A program made the translations under genes and the position numbers. Source: Streptomyces sp. TP-A0356 (lineage in GTDB: Bacteria > Actinomycetota > Actinomycetes > Streptomycetales > Streptomycetaceae). From it: DNA of 64,000 nt. The notes under the pieces are model-generated. The model did not search any database. It had not been told where the DNA came from and worked only from the letters and a program-made list of their open reading frames with translations. The DNA lies in the NCBI RefSeq assembly GCF_001417775.1, contig NZ_BBZJ01000021.1, positions 310,001-374,000 on the forward strand, given 5' to 3'. Below are positions 45,023 to 53,201 of this stretch, one piece after another. Each line of letters begins with the position of its first letter. The stretch's first letter is position 1.

Positions 45023-45955
45023 TGGCCGACGAGCAGTACAGGTGGCTGGACCGTGACGCGGCGGAGCGTCTGCTGCGTGGAGAGCCGCTGGACGCCGTCG
45101 ACGACGAGACGCGCGCCCGCGCCGCCGCGCTCGCCGAAGCCCTCGCCGCACTCTCCGCCACGCCCCCGCCGACCAGCGCGGAACTGCCGGGCGAGGCCGC
45201 CGCGTTGGCCGCCTTCCGGGCCGCGCGCACGTCGCGCGACGGCGCGGAGGCGACACTCGGCCGCACCGCCTTCCCCCGTCCCGCCGTCCAGTCCGCCGAC
45301 GCCGTTCGGCGGGGAGCCCGGACCCGCGGCGTCCGTGTCGGCCGCCGTGACGCCGCAGCAGCCGATGCTCACTCCGACGCCCGGCGGACCGGAGACCGGC
45401 GGCTCCTCGTCGCCGATGCCCGGCGGCACGTCCGGCGCGCCCCCGCGGGGCAGTTCCTCGCACGACGAGGCGGGCGACGGATCCACCGCGACCGGCCGGC
45501 CGGGCTCCGGTGACAACAGCGCCGGGGGCCGGACCCAGGAGTGGTGGGCCGCCGTGCGTTCCTCCTGCCGCGCCGTGACCGGCGGCAAGGACCTCGGCGC
45601 CGAGCGGCTGCGCAACCTGCAGGACGCGGCCGGCGGCAGCAACAGGGTGAAGACGTTCTGCAAGGGCGTCCTGGGCGGCTGGGATCGTACGGGCAGCGGC
45701 GGCGACCAGGGCTCCGGCCGCGACGGCAGCGGCAATGGCAACGGCCAGGGCAACGGCAACGGCCAGGGCAAAGGCAACGGAAACGGCAACGGCCAGGGTG
45801 GCGGCGGCGGCGACGGCGAGGGCCACATAGTGCCCGGCGGCAACGGCGTGGGCATCCTCCCGTCGGTCACCCCCCACGCCCTGACGCCGCTCCTGCCGCG
45901 GGCCACGGCACCGGCCCCGACCTACAGCGCGCTGAGCACGTCCGAGGGGCACTGA
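45022..45955 (+). pseudogene. Broken ECF sigma partner protein (frameshift plus internal deletion)
   Basis: From ATG 45022 the first frame encodes MADEQYRWLDRDAAERLLRG through ELPGEAAALAAFRAAR to about 45300. In full-length relatives a membrane helix and a GVLPTPFGG junction come next. Here PTPFGGEPGPAASVSAA begins at 45296 in a different frame, and continues through WWAAVRSSCRAVTGGKDLGA, a Gly/Asn-rich run (45730-45820) and PTYSALSTSEGH to the stop at 45955. The sequence GCCGACGCCG at the junction could belong to both flanks, as in a deletion between short repeats. The membrane helix is gone and the frames do not join. The original protein presumably restrained or anchored sigma copy 2. Confidence 0.75.
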
Positions 45956-45982
45956 CCCCTGCGGGACTGCTCGCGGTTCCCA

Positions 45983-46033
45983 AGATCACACCGCAAGATC
46001 ACCCCTCCAGATCACACCGCAAGATCACCCCTC
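45983..46033 (+). repeat. Two 25-base copies in tandem
   Basis: A 25-base sequence (AGATCACACCGC followed by AAGATCACCCCTC) occurs at 45983-46007 and again at 46009-46033, identical, with one base between. It follows the broken gene and lies between convergent stops. No coding or clear hairpin potential. Confidence 0.85.
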
Positions 46034-46180
46034 TGACGTGCGGTTTCGCATATCTCAGAAATTTCTTCGGGGCGGGTGTGACACTTTCGGCCGCCGTGGC
46101 GCAGTACTGAGTGAGCCGACTGGTCATCGGCCGTCGCACAGAGCCGGGGTTCCCCCCGTACCCACGGCTCGGTGCAAATC
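46034..46180. other. AT-richer stretch between convergent genes
   Basis: Contains TTTCGCATATCTCAGAAATT at about 46043, one of the most AT-rich runs in the window. No gene or recognisable RNA seen. Confidence 0.3.
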
Positions 46181-46219
46181 GGCGCGGGCGGGACACGTTC
46201 CCCCGGTCCCGCCCGCGCC
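46181..46219 (-). terminator. Terminator of the L,D-transpeptidase gene
   Basis: GGCGCGGGCGGGA (46181-46193) and TCCCGCCCGCGCC (46207-46219), a perfect 13-base stem with a 13-base loop, 31 bases beyond the minus-strand stop. Confidence 0.8.
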
Positions 46220-46249
46220 CCGCACCGCCCCTCGGCCCTTCGGCCCCTC

Positions 46250-47080
46250 TCACCAGTCGACGACGACCTTGTCGCCGTTCCTCACCTGGGAGAACAGCGC
46301 CGCGATCGCTTCCTCGTCCCGTACGTTCACGCATCCGTGCGAGCCTCCGGCATATCCGCGCGCCGCGAAGTCGTACGAGTAGTGCACCGCCTGGCCACCG
46401 CTGAAGAACATCGCGTAGGGCATGGGCGAGTGGTAGAGCGTGGACACGTGGTGGCGCGACTTCCAGTAGACGCTGAAGACACCGTCGCGGGTGGGTGTGT
46501 ACTGCGCGCCGAACCGGACCGCCATCGTCGAGACCGTCCGGCCGTCGATCATCCAGCGCAGCGTCCGGCTCGTCTTGCTGATGCACAGCACCCGGCCCGT
46601 CATACAGCGTGGATCGGGAGCCGCGGCCGGCTGGCCGCCCATCAGATACAGCTCCCAGGTGCCGGGCCGGTGCGTCATCTTCAGCAGCCGCTGCCAGGTG
46701 ACGGAGTCGACCCGCCCCGTCCGCGGCAGGCCCCGCTTGCCCTGGAAGCCCTTGACGGCGTTCTCGGTCAGATCGTCGTACGCCCCCGTCGGGCCGTCGA
46801 ACAGCCAGTCGACCTGGCGCAGCCGGGCCTGCAGCTCCCGTACGCCGGGGCCCGAGTCGCCGCGTGCCCACAGGACGGCGGAGGAGGCCCCCGGAGGGGG
46901 CGCAGTGCTCGGCGTGCCGCTGCCGGAGGGCGCGTGCGGGATCTCGATGTGCACCGGCGAACGGTGCTTGCCGTCCCCGCCGTTCGCGTCCACGGGCTGT
47001 GCCGTGCAGCCGGTGACGGCGGCGAGCACGGCGGCCCCGGCGACTGCGACCAGCGATCTTCCCATCCCCGTCGTACGCAT
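46250..47080 (-). CDS. L,D-transpeptidase lipoprotein with peptidoglycan-binding domain
   Basis: 276 residues. Signal with lipobox AAVTGC (VAVAGAAVLAAVTGC) anchors it outside the cell. Residues ~68-130 are a PG_binding_1 domain (SGPGVRELQARLRQVDWLF, NAVKGFQGKRGLPRTGRVD). The YkuD catalytic domain follows: ISKTSRTLRWMIDGRTVST, HHVSTLYHSPMPYAMFFSGG, and the active-site motif SHGCVNVRDEEA with the nucleophilic cysteine. It forms 3-3 crosslinks in peptidoglycan or attaches proteins. ATG 47080 has GGGGTGGGA just ahead; upstream in-frame codons are rejected. Confidence 0.92.
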   Translation of the reverse strand: MRTTGMGRSLVAVAGAAVLAAVTGCTAQPVDANGGDGKHRSPVHIEIPHAPSGSGTPSTAPPPGASSAVLWARGDSGPGVRELQARLRQVDWLFDGPTGAYDDLTENAVKGFQGKRGLPRTGRVDSVTWQRLLKMTHRPGTWELYLMGGQPAAAPDPRCMTGRVLCISKTSRTLRWMIDGRTVSTMAVRFGAQYTPTRDGVFSVYWKSRHHVSTLYHSPMPYAMFFSGGQAVHYSYDFAARGYAGGSHGCVNVRDEEAIAALFSQVRNGDKVVVDW

Positions 47081-47254
47081 TCCCACCCCTGACGTCTCAC
47101 CGGCCCCCGATGTCCGGTAGTGCCACCAGAGATGTTCCCCGCGCGTGACCGCGGGCGAACCAGCGGGCATGGTTGTGAGCAAGGTCCCAGCCGACGACCC
47201 TCCACCGGGCGAACGGTCGCCGCTACAGTCCGTCGCGAGGGTCGTCTGTACTGG

Positions 47255-47307
47255 CGAGTAACCAAGCCAGGTCACCACGCCAGGTCACCAAGCCGAGTAA
47301 CGAAGCA
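47255..47307 (+). repeat. Nested direct repeats just upstream of the mutase gene
   Basis: GCCAGGTCACCA occurs at 47266-47277 and 47279-47290; CGAGTAACCAAGC-like sequence flanks them at 47255 and 47294. The block lies within 70 bases of ATG 47325, where a regulator could bind. Function unknown. Confidence 0.6.
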
Positions 47308-47324
47308 ACGCGGAGGCACACACC

Positions 47325-48905
47325 ATGGCGCGCGAGTCGGAGTCCGGACTGCCCATCGAGCCGGTGTACGGGCCGGAGGTCCTCGAGGGCTGGGATCCGG
47401 TCGAGAGGCTGGGTGAGCCGGGGGCGTACCCCTTCACGCGTGGGGTGTACCCGTCGATGTACACGGGGCGTCCGTGGACGATGCGTCAGTATGCGGGTTT
47501 TGGTACGGCGGTGGAGTCGAACGCGCGGTACAAGCAGTTGATCGCGAACGGCACGATGGGGTTGTCGGTGGCGTTCGATCTGCCGACGCAGATGGGGCAT
47601 GACTCGGATGCGCCGATCGCGCATGGCGAGGTGGGCAAGGTGGGGGTGGCGATCGACTCGGTGGATGACATGCGGGTGCTGTTCGGGGGGATCCCGCTGG
47701 ACCGGGTGTCGACGTCGATGACGATCAACGCGCCGGCGGCGTTGTTGCTGCTTCTGTATCAGCTGGTGGCGGAGGAGCAGGGGGTTGCCGCGGAGAAGCT
47801 GACGGGCACGATCCAGAACGATGTGCTGAAGGAGTACATCGCGCGGGGGACGTACATCTTTCCGCCGAAGCCGTCGTTGCGGTTGATCGCGGACATCTTC
47901 CGGTATTGCAGGGCCGAGGTCCCGAAGTGGAACACGATTTCGATTTCGGGGTATCACATGGCGGAGGCGGGGGCGTCGCCGGTGCAGGAGATCGCGTTCA
48001 CGCTGGCGGACGGGATCGAGTATGTGCGTACGGCGGTGGCGGCGGGGATGGATGTGGACGACTTCGCGCCGCGGTTGTCGTTCTTCTTCGTGGCGCGTAC
48101 GACGCTTTTGGAGGAGGTCGCGAAGTTCCGTGCGGCCCGTCGGATCTGGGCGCGGGTGATGCGGGAGGAGTTCGGGGCGAGGGATCCGAAGTCGATGATG
48201 TTGCGGTTCCACACGCAGACGGCGGGGGTGCAGCTGACGGCGCAGCAGCCGGAGGTGAATCTGGTGCGGGTGGCGGTGCAGGGGCTGGCTGCGGTGCTGG
48301 GGGGTACGCAGTCGCTGCACACGAATTCCTTCGACGAGGCGATCGCGCTGCCTACGGACAAGTCGGCGCGGCTGGCGTTGCGTACGCAGCAGGTGCTGGC
48401 GTTTGAGACGGATGTGACGGCGACGGTGGATCCGTTCGCGGGCTCGTATGTCATCGAGAGGATGACGGACGAGGTGGAGGCGGCGGTGCTGGAGCTGATG
48501 GGGAAGGTGGAGGATCTGGGGGGTGCGGTCGCGGCGATCGAGCGGGGGTTCCAGAAGAGCGAGATCGAGCGGAACGCGTACCGGATCGCGCAGGAGACGG
48601 ACGCGGGTGAGCGGGTGGTGGTGGGTGTGAACCGTTTCCAGCTGGATGAGGAGGAGCCGTACGAGCCGCTGCGGGTGGATCCGGCGATCGAGGCGCAGCA
48701 GGCCGAGCGTCTGGCGAAGCTGCGTGCGGAGCGGGACCAGGCGGCGGTGGACGCGGCGCTGGCGGACCTGAAGAAGGCGGCGGAGGGCACGGACAACGTT
48801 CTGTATCCGATGAAGGACGCCCTCAAGGCCCGCGCGACGGTGGGCGAGGTGTGCAACGCACTCCGCGAGGTCTGGGGCACCTACGTGCCGTCGGACGTCT
48901 TCTGA
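47325..48905 (+). CDS. Methylmalonyl-CoA-type mutase large subunit (no B12 domain)
   Basis: 526 residues: the TIM-barrel substrate domain only, without the C-terminal cobalamin-binding domain of the ~730-residue enzymes, so it needs a separate small subunit not in this window. Substrate residues by eye: Tyr56 in WTMRQYAGFG and Arg174 in EYIARGTYIFPP, as in methylmalonyl-CoA mutase; isobutyryl-CoA mutase has Phe and Gln. Other motifs are FDLPTQMGHDSD, SISGYHMAEAGA and RFHTQTAGVQLTAQQP. Codon use differs from neighbours: mostly G-ending (gcg, gtg, cgg, ggg) plus ttg, instead of C-ending. It starts at ATG 47325 after CGGAGG. A weak hairpin follows at 48936-48950. Confidence 0.92.
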   Translation: MARESESGLPIEPVYGPEVLEGWDPVERLGEPGAYPFTRGVYPSMYTGRPWTMRQYAGFGTAVESNARYKQLIANGTMGLSVAFDLPTQMGHDSDAPIAHGEVGKVGVAIDSVDDMRVLFGGIPLDRVSTSMTINAPAALLLLLYQLVAEEQGVAAEKLTGTIQNDVLKEYIARGTYIFPPKPSLRLIADIFRYCRAEVPKWNTISISGYHMAEAGASPVQEIAFTLADGIEYVRTAVAAGMDVDDFAPRLSFFFVARTTLLEEVAKFRAARRIWARVMREEFGARDPKSMMLRFHTQTAGVQLTAQQPEVNLVRVAVQGLAAVLGGTQSLHTNSFDEAIALPTDKSARLALRTQQVLAFETDVTATVDPFAGSYVIERMTDEVEAAVLELMGKVEDLGGAVAAIERGFQKSEIERNAYRIAQETDAGERVVVGVNRFQLDEEEPYEPLRVDPAIEAQQAERLAKLRAERDQAAVDAALADLKKAAEGTDNVLYPMKDALKARATVGEVCNALREVWGTYVPSDVF

Positions 48906-49007
48906 CCTGGGTAACTCCTTCGAACGGGTGATCGGGGGCGGAATCCGCCCGCTCCCGGCCCGGAACCCGGACTCGGAGCGTCGTACCCCCGTGCGACACT
49001 CCTTTCC

Positions 49008-49661
49008 ATGTTCGGCGTCATCGATCTCCCCACCTACCTGGCAGGACTCGTCCTGATCGTCCTGCTGCCCGGTCCCAACTCCCTCTATGTCCTCTCCGTC
49101 GCCGCCCGTCGCGGCGTGCGGGCCGGGTACACCGCCGCGGCCGGTGTCTGGTGCGGGGACACCGTGCTGATGACGCTGTCCGCGGCCGGAGTCGCCTCCC
49201 TGCTCAAGGCGAACGCCCTGCTGTTCGGGATCGTGAAGTACGCGGGGGCCGGCTATCTGACCTGGCTGGCGATCGGCATGCTGCGGGCCGCCTGGGGCAT
49301 GTGGCGGACGCGGCGGGACAGGACCGTGGAGGAGGCACCGGCCGCCGCCACCGTCACCGAAGAGCGGCCCTACCGCCGCGCCCTCGTCATCAGCATGTTC
49401 AACCCGAAGGCGATCCTCTTCTTCGTCGCCTTCTTCGTGCAGTTCGTCGACCCGGGATACGCCTACCCGGCCCTCTCCTTCGTCGTGCTCGGCGCCTTCG
49501 CCCAGCTCGCCAGCTTCCTCTACCTGAGCGCGCTGATATTCAGCGGCACCCGCCTGGCGGAGGCATTCCGGCGGCGCAAGCGGCTGTCGGCGGGGGCCAC
49601 CTCGGCCGCCGGCGCCCTCTTCCTCGGCTTCGCGGTGAAGCTGTCGCTGGCCAGCGCGTAG
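49008..49661 (+). CDS. LysE/RhtB-family exporter, LeuE-like
   Basis: 217 residues with six hydrophobic helices. The family signature is at the N-terminus, VLIVLLPGPNSLYVLSVAAR RGVRAGY style (LPGPN), with GVWCGDTVLMTLSAAGVASL, then SMFNPKAILFFVAFFVQFVD in the middle. LeuE proteins export leucine and other aliphatic amino acids. ATG 49008 follows CCTTTCC without a strong ribosome site. It sits between the mutase gene and the surface-polymer cluster and is probably independent of both. Confidence 0.9.
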   Translation: MFGVIDLPTYLAGLVLIVLLPGPNSLYVLSVAARRGVRAGYTAAAGVWCGDTVLMTLSAAGVASLLKANALLFGIVKYAGAGYLTWLAIGMLRAAWGMWRTRRDRTVEEAPAAATVTEERPYRRALVISMFNPKAILFFVAFFVQFVDPGYAYPALSFVVLGAFAQLASFLYLSALIFSGTRLAEAFRRRKRLSAGATSAAGALFLGFAVKLSLASA

Positions 49662-49695
49662 CCGCCGGCGCCGGGGGCGTTCGTACCGGACCCGC

Positions 49696-50619
49696 TCAGC
49701 TCGTGCGCCGGCGGCTCCGCGCCCGGCGCAGGGTGCGCGTGACCACCGGCGGCAGCAGGTCCACGGCGATGCGGCGGGCCCGTCCGCCGCGCCGGGCGGC
49801 GGCGGGCACCTGCGGCCGCGCCTTCGGCGCCTGAGGCCGTGGCTCGGGCGCCGAAGGCCTGACGTGCCGCGAGGGCGGGAAGGCGGGCGCCGCCATCCCC
49901 CTGCCCTTGAGCCGTATGATCCGGTGGCCCGCCGCGTCCTGCACGCTCAGCGAGCAGTCCTCACGCCCGCGCACCATCTCCAGCAGGTCCTCCTGGAGGT
50001 CCTTCGGGTCGTCCCAGGTGCCGTACAGCTTCTGGCCGCTGAGACAGACCGGGTTCAGGCCCCGGTTCAGCACGGCCTCCCAGGCGGCTATGGAGACGCC
50101 CGGCGTGTGCTCCGAGCGGAAGTCGTCGAGGGCGACGATGCCGCCCGGCCGCAGCACCTCCCGCGCCGCCCCAATGTCGTCGCGTACGTGCTGGTACAGA
50201 TGCGAGCCGTCCACATGCACGAACCGGCAGGAGCGGGGCGCCACTTCGGCCGGGACGATGGAGCTGGGGCCCTGGAGCACCCGCGGCAACTCGTCGTGGA
50301 AGGACAGGTAATTGCTCTCGAAGGCCTCCCGCGTCAGCTCCGCGTAGGACTTCGTCGTCTCGGCCCGGTTGGCGCCGTCCGGGGCCTCGCCCTCGAACAG
50401 GTCGCAGACCGTGTAGGCCTCGCCCTCCTGGAGGTGGCGGCCGAGGAAGATGGCCGACTTGCCCATGTACACCCCGACCTCCAGCAGGTCACCCCGCACG
50501 GCATGGGTCTCCTGGTGGGTGAGGAACCAGTCGAAGAGGACCTGGTCGAGGTGGGGGAACCAGCCGGGGACGTCAGCCAGTTCGTATGGGGTCCGGACGG
50601 TGTCGTGCGCTGCAGTCAT
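49696..50619 (-). CDS. Class I SAM-dependent methyltransferase of the surface-polymer cluster
   Basis: 307 residues. The SAM-binding region is VRGDLLEVGVYMGKSAIFLG, with CRFVHVDGSHLYQHVRDDIG and LRPGGIVALDDFRSEHTPG, the Methyltransf_24/TylF-like pattern common in glycan and natural-product O-methylation. Residues ~235 to the end are a Pro/Arg/Ala-rich basic tail that is not part of the fold. It is the last gene of a minus-strand group (GT2, polysialyltransferase-like, acyltransferase, methyltransferase), so it probably methylates the nonulosonate polymer; this is inferred from context. Confidence 0.85.
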   Translation of the reverse strand: MTAAHDTVRTPYELADVPGWFPHLDQVLFDWFLTHQETHAVRGDLLEVGVYMGKSAIFLGRHLQEGEAYTVCDLFEGEAPDGANRAETTKSYAELTREAFESNYLSFHDELPRVLQGPSSIVPAEVAPRSCRFVHVDGSHLYQHVRDDIGAAREVLRPGGIVALDDFRSEHTPGVSIAAWEAVLNRGLNPVCLSGQKLYGTWDDPKDLQEDLLEMVRGREDCSLSVQDAAGHRIIRLKGRGMAAPAFPPSRHVRPSAPEPRPQAPKARPQVPAAARRGGRARRIAVDLLPPVVTRTLRRARSRRRTS

Positions 50620-50656
50620 GAGAGGGCGCCACTCTATCTGCGGATGCGGGGACGGT

Positions 50657-50724
50657 CTGGCCTGTGGGGGGGGCTGTCCTGTGGGGAGGTCTGTCCTGTG
50701 GGGAGGTCTGTCCTGTGGGGGTGG
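50657..50724. repeat. Four tandem copies of a 17-base repeat
   Basis: Unit CTGTCCTGTGGGGAGGT at 50674-50690 and 50691-50707, with slightly varied copies at 50657-50673 and 50708-50724. The array ends exactly at the stop codon of the acyltransferase gene and fills most of the gap before the methyltransferase start. It could affect read-through, or be a variable-number locus. Confidence 0.9.
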
Positions 50725-51870
50725 TCAGGGGGACTTGGGGCCCGTAAGCAACCGTTTCAGCACCGGTGCCAGGCGCTGTTCGACGAAGCGGTACAGGACC
50801 CAGGCGAGCAGGAGCATCGCCGCGACGGTCAGGGCGACGGTGGCGTACGACGGCAGTCCCAGGCGGCGGTGCAGGACGCCGAGCACGACCCAGCCCAGGT
50901 GCTCGTGCACCAGATAGAACGGGTAGGTCAGGGCACCGGCCACGGTGAGCCAGCGCCAGTTCGCCCAGCCGAACGCGCCGAGGGCGACGGCTCCGACGGC
51001 GACGAAGCCGAACGTGACGGCGAGGATGATCGCGTACTGCGGGCGGTAGGAGAAGAAGTGCGGGTTCGCCGGGTGCCAGAGGCCGGCGACCGCGTAGTGC
51101 TGGCTGATCAGCCAGCTGAAGACGACGATGAGCCACGCCGCCGCGTCGCGGCGGTTGCGGTGCAGCAGATAGAGCCCGATGCCGCCGATGAACAGGGATG
51201 CGTACTGCGGCATCAGCACCGCGTCCAGGAACGGCTGGTGCGCGGTCGCCGAGATGGACGCGGCGAGTGTCCAGCCCCCGCAGAACAGCAGGATGCGCCG
51301 GCGGTTGGCGCCCGGCAGGACGACGCACAGCGCGAAGAGGGCGTAGAAGCGGACCTCCGCCCACAGGGTCCAGCACACGCCCAGCACCCGGTTCACGCCG
51401 AGGGGGGTCTGCAGCATCGTCAGGTTGACCAGGAAGTCGCTGAAGGTGGTCCCCTTGTACGGGACCCATGGCAGCGCGAACACGGCCGCCACCAGGATCA
51501 CCGCCGCCCAGTAGGCGGGCAGCAGCCGGGCCGCACGCGAGACCACGAACGACTTCAGGGGCCGGCCCCAGCCGCTCATGCAGATCACGAAGCCGCTGAT
51601 GACGAAGAACGTCTGTACGCCCAGACAGCCGAACGCGAACCACGAGTGCGCGGTGGGGAACTGGACCCTGGGGGAGGCCCCCCAGGCGCGGGCGACCTCT
51701 CCGTCACGGCCGCCGTAGTGGTAGGCGGCGACCATCAGGGCGCAGATCAGGCGCAGCCCGTCGAGGGCGCGGAGCCGGGGCGCGGGGCGGTTGCCCCGCG
51801 CCTCCGGAGGGGTGCGGGGGGCGCCGACTCCCGGTGAGAGCTTCGGGAGCTCCGTGCTGGCGGCGGTCAT
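50725..51870 (-). CDS. OafA/YrhL-type membrane acyltransferase
   Basis: 381 residues with about ten membrane helices. The acyltransferase_3 signature is seen at the N-terminus, RLRALDGLRLICALMVAAYH, with the catalytic histidine in VAAYHYGG and the arginine region CMSGWGRPLKSFVVSRAARL LPAY style. The central FFVISGFVICMSGW is typical. It transfers acetyl or other acyl groups to surface glycans from the cytoplasmic face. ATG 51870 overlaps the stop of the polysialyltransferase-like gene by four bases (ATGA). Most likely it O-acetylates the polymer made here. Confidence 0.9.
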   Translation of the reverse strand: MTAASTELPKLSPGVGAPRTPPEARGNRPAPRLRALDGLRLICALMVAAYHYGGRDGEVARAWGASPRVQFPTAHSWFAFGCLGVQTFFVISGFVICMSGWGRPLKSFVVSRAARLLPAYWAAVILVAAVFALPWVPYKGTTFSDFLVNLTMLQTPLGVNRVLGVCWTLWAEVRFYALFALCVVLPGANRRRILLFCGGWTLAASISATAHQPFLDAVLMPQYASLFIGGIGLYLLHRNRRDAAAWLIVVFSWLISQHYAVAGLWHPANPHFFSYRPQYAIILAVTFGFVAVGAVALGAFGWANWRWLTVAGALTYPFYLVHEHLGWVVLGVLHRRLGLPSYATVALTVAAMLLLAWVLYRFVEQRLAPVLKRLLTGPKSP

Positions 51871-53201
51871 CCGAGTGTGGCGCGCTTGAGGGACCGGGCC
51901 CGGCGGACGACCCTGCGGACGGTCGCGTTGCGCGGGATGAACGCGAGCTGGACGGGGATCCCGCCGGGCAGCGCCAGCGAGGTGAGCCGCCGTCGTTTGA
52001 AGTACCGCCAGGTGTCCGGATTCAGATGGTTCATCAGATAGCTCTCGGCCTCTCCGCGCAGACTCGGGTAGATCTTCGGCTGCATCGCGAAGCCCACGGC
52101 GCGCACCAGTGCGTTGAGGCTCTCGATGTCCATGCCGTGGCGCTGTTCGGCGACCGCCTCGTGGGCGCTCAGCTCGGGCAGCAGCGCGTCCACGATCGTG
52201 ACGGGGACGCGGTTGCTGTTCTCGTACGGCGTCAGGCGGTTCAGCAGGGTATCGGTGCCGATGCGGGCGACCGGGAGGCCGTAGAGCGCGGACGCGGTGA
52301 GCAGGGCGGTGGAGAAGCAGCCCACGACCAGCGCCGGACGCATGCGCTGGTAGAGGACCTCGGCGAGGACGGGCGTGTCCAGCACCGTCAGTTCGGCGCC
52401 GAGCTTCTCCGCCTCCTTCTCCAGCATGCGCGACCAGCGGGCCGGTGCGGTCGGGTGCGGCTTGAACACCACCCGGGTGTGCCCGACCGCGACCGCGCCC
52501 TTGAGCATCCGTACGTGGAGGTTCTCCTCCTCCTCGGCGGTGAGGATGTCGAGCGCCGAGAGGTACTGGCCGAGCAGCATCGCCGGGGCCTCGACGGAGG
52601 GCAGCGCGTCGCCGGTGCCCTCCAGTTCCGTGAGGACCTTGGCGAAGGCGTCCGTCGGCACGATCTCCGGTTCGACGCCGAACTCGGTCAGCAGCAGCGG
52701 CTCGAGGCCCGGGACCAGGTCCAGATGGAGCAGGCGGTCCACCCGGGTGCCGACCAGCGGGTCGATCTTGTTGCGGGTGGGGCCGTAGCTCATCAGGCCG
52801 TCCGCGTACACCGTGACGGGCGCCCCGGTGAAGATCTGGCAGACGCCGAGCGCCGGGTTGACCTGGATCGACTCGACGGCCAGTTCGATGTCGTCGTCAC
52901 CGAGGTTCCAGGCGAGCCTGAGGTGCCGCTCCCACAGCGGGACGTCGTCCAGGCGCGGGGCCCAGCCGCCGGGGTGGAAGGGGGTGATGGTCTCGTTCCA
53001 GGAGATCACGTCGTCGAAACGGCCGCGCAGGTGCGCGAAGCCGGGCATCTCGTCCAGGGCGGGCGCGGTCTCGGGCGTCGCCGCGTTGTTGGAGACCAGC
53101 AGTATGCGCCGGTCGGCGGGCGCGAAGCACTCGCTGTCCAGCGCCGCGGCCAGGGTCGCCGTGCCGTACAGCGTCGACGCCAGGAAGATCTGCGTCGTCA
53201 C
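51867..53201 (-). CDS. Polysialyltransferase-family glycosyltransferase
   Basis: 444 residues. Segments match the alpha-2,8-polysialyltransferase (POLYST) family: MTTQIFLASTLYGTATLAAA at the start, the His-Pro motif in VVFKPHPTAPARW, and VVGCFSTALLTASALYGLP near the end, typical of CMP-nonulosonate transferases. It would polymerise Kdn or a sialic-acid-like sugar. GTG 53201 is chosen: GGGGGTGG lies ahead and the GT2 gene upstream overlaps it by four bases (GTGA). Longer in-frame sequence lies inside the GT2 gene and is rejected. Confidence 0.85.
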   Translation of the reverse strand: MTTQIFLASTLYGTATLAAALDSECFAPADRRILLVSNNAATPETAPALDEMPGFAHLRGRFDDVISWNETITPFHPGGWAPRLDDVPLWERHLRLAWNLGDDDIELAVESIQVNPALGVCQIFTGAPVTVYADGLMSYGPTRNKIDPLVGTRVDRLLHLDLVPGLEPLLLTEFGVEPEIVPTDAFAKVLTELEGTGDALPSVEAPAMLLGQYLSALDILTAEEEENLHVRMLKGAVAVGHTRVVFKPHPTAPARWSRMLEKEAEKLGAELTVLDTPVLAEVLYQRMRPALVVGCFSTALLTASALYGLPVARIGTDTLLNRLTPYENSNRVPVTIVDALLPELSAHEAVAEQRHGMDIESLNALVRAVGFAMQPKIYPSLRGEAESYLMNHLNPDTWRYFKRRRLTSLALPGGIPVQLAFIPRNATVRRVVRRARSLKRATLG

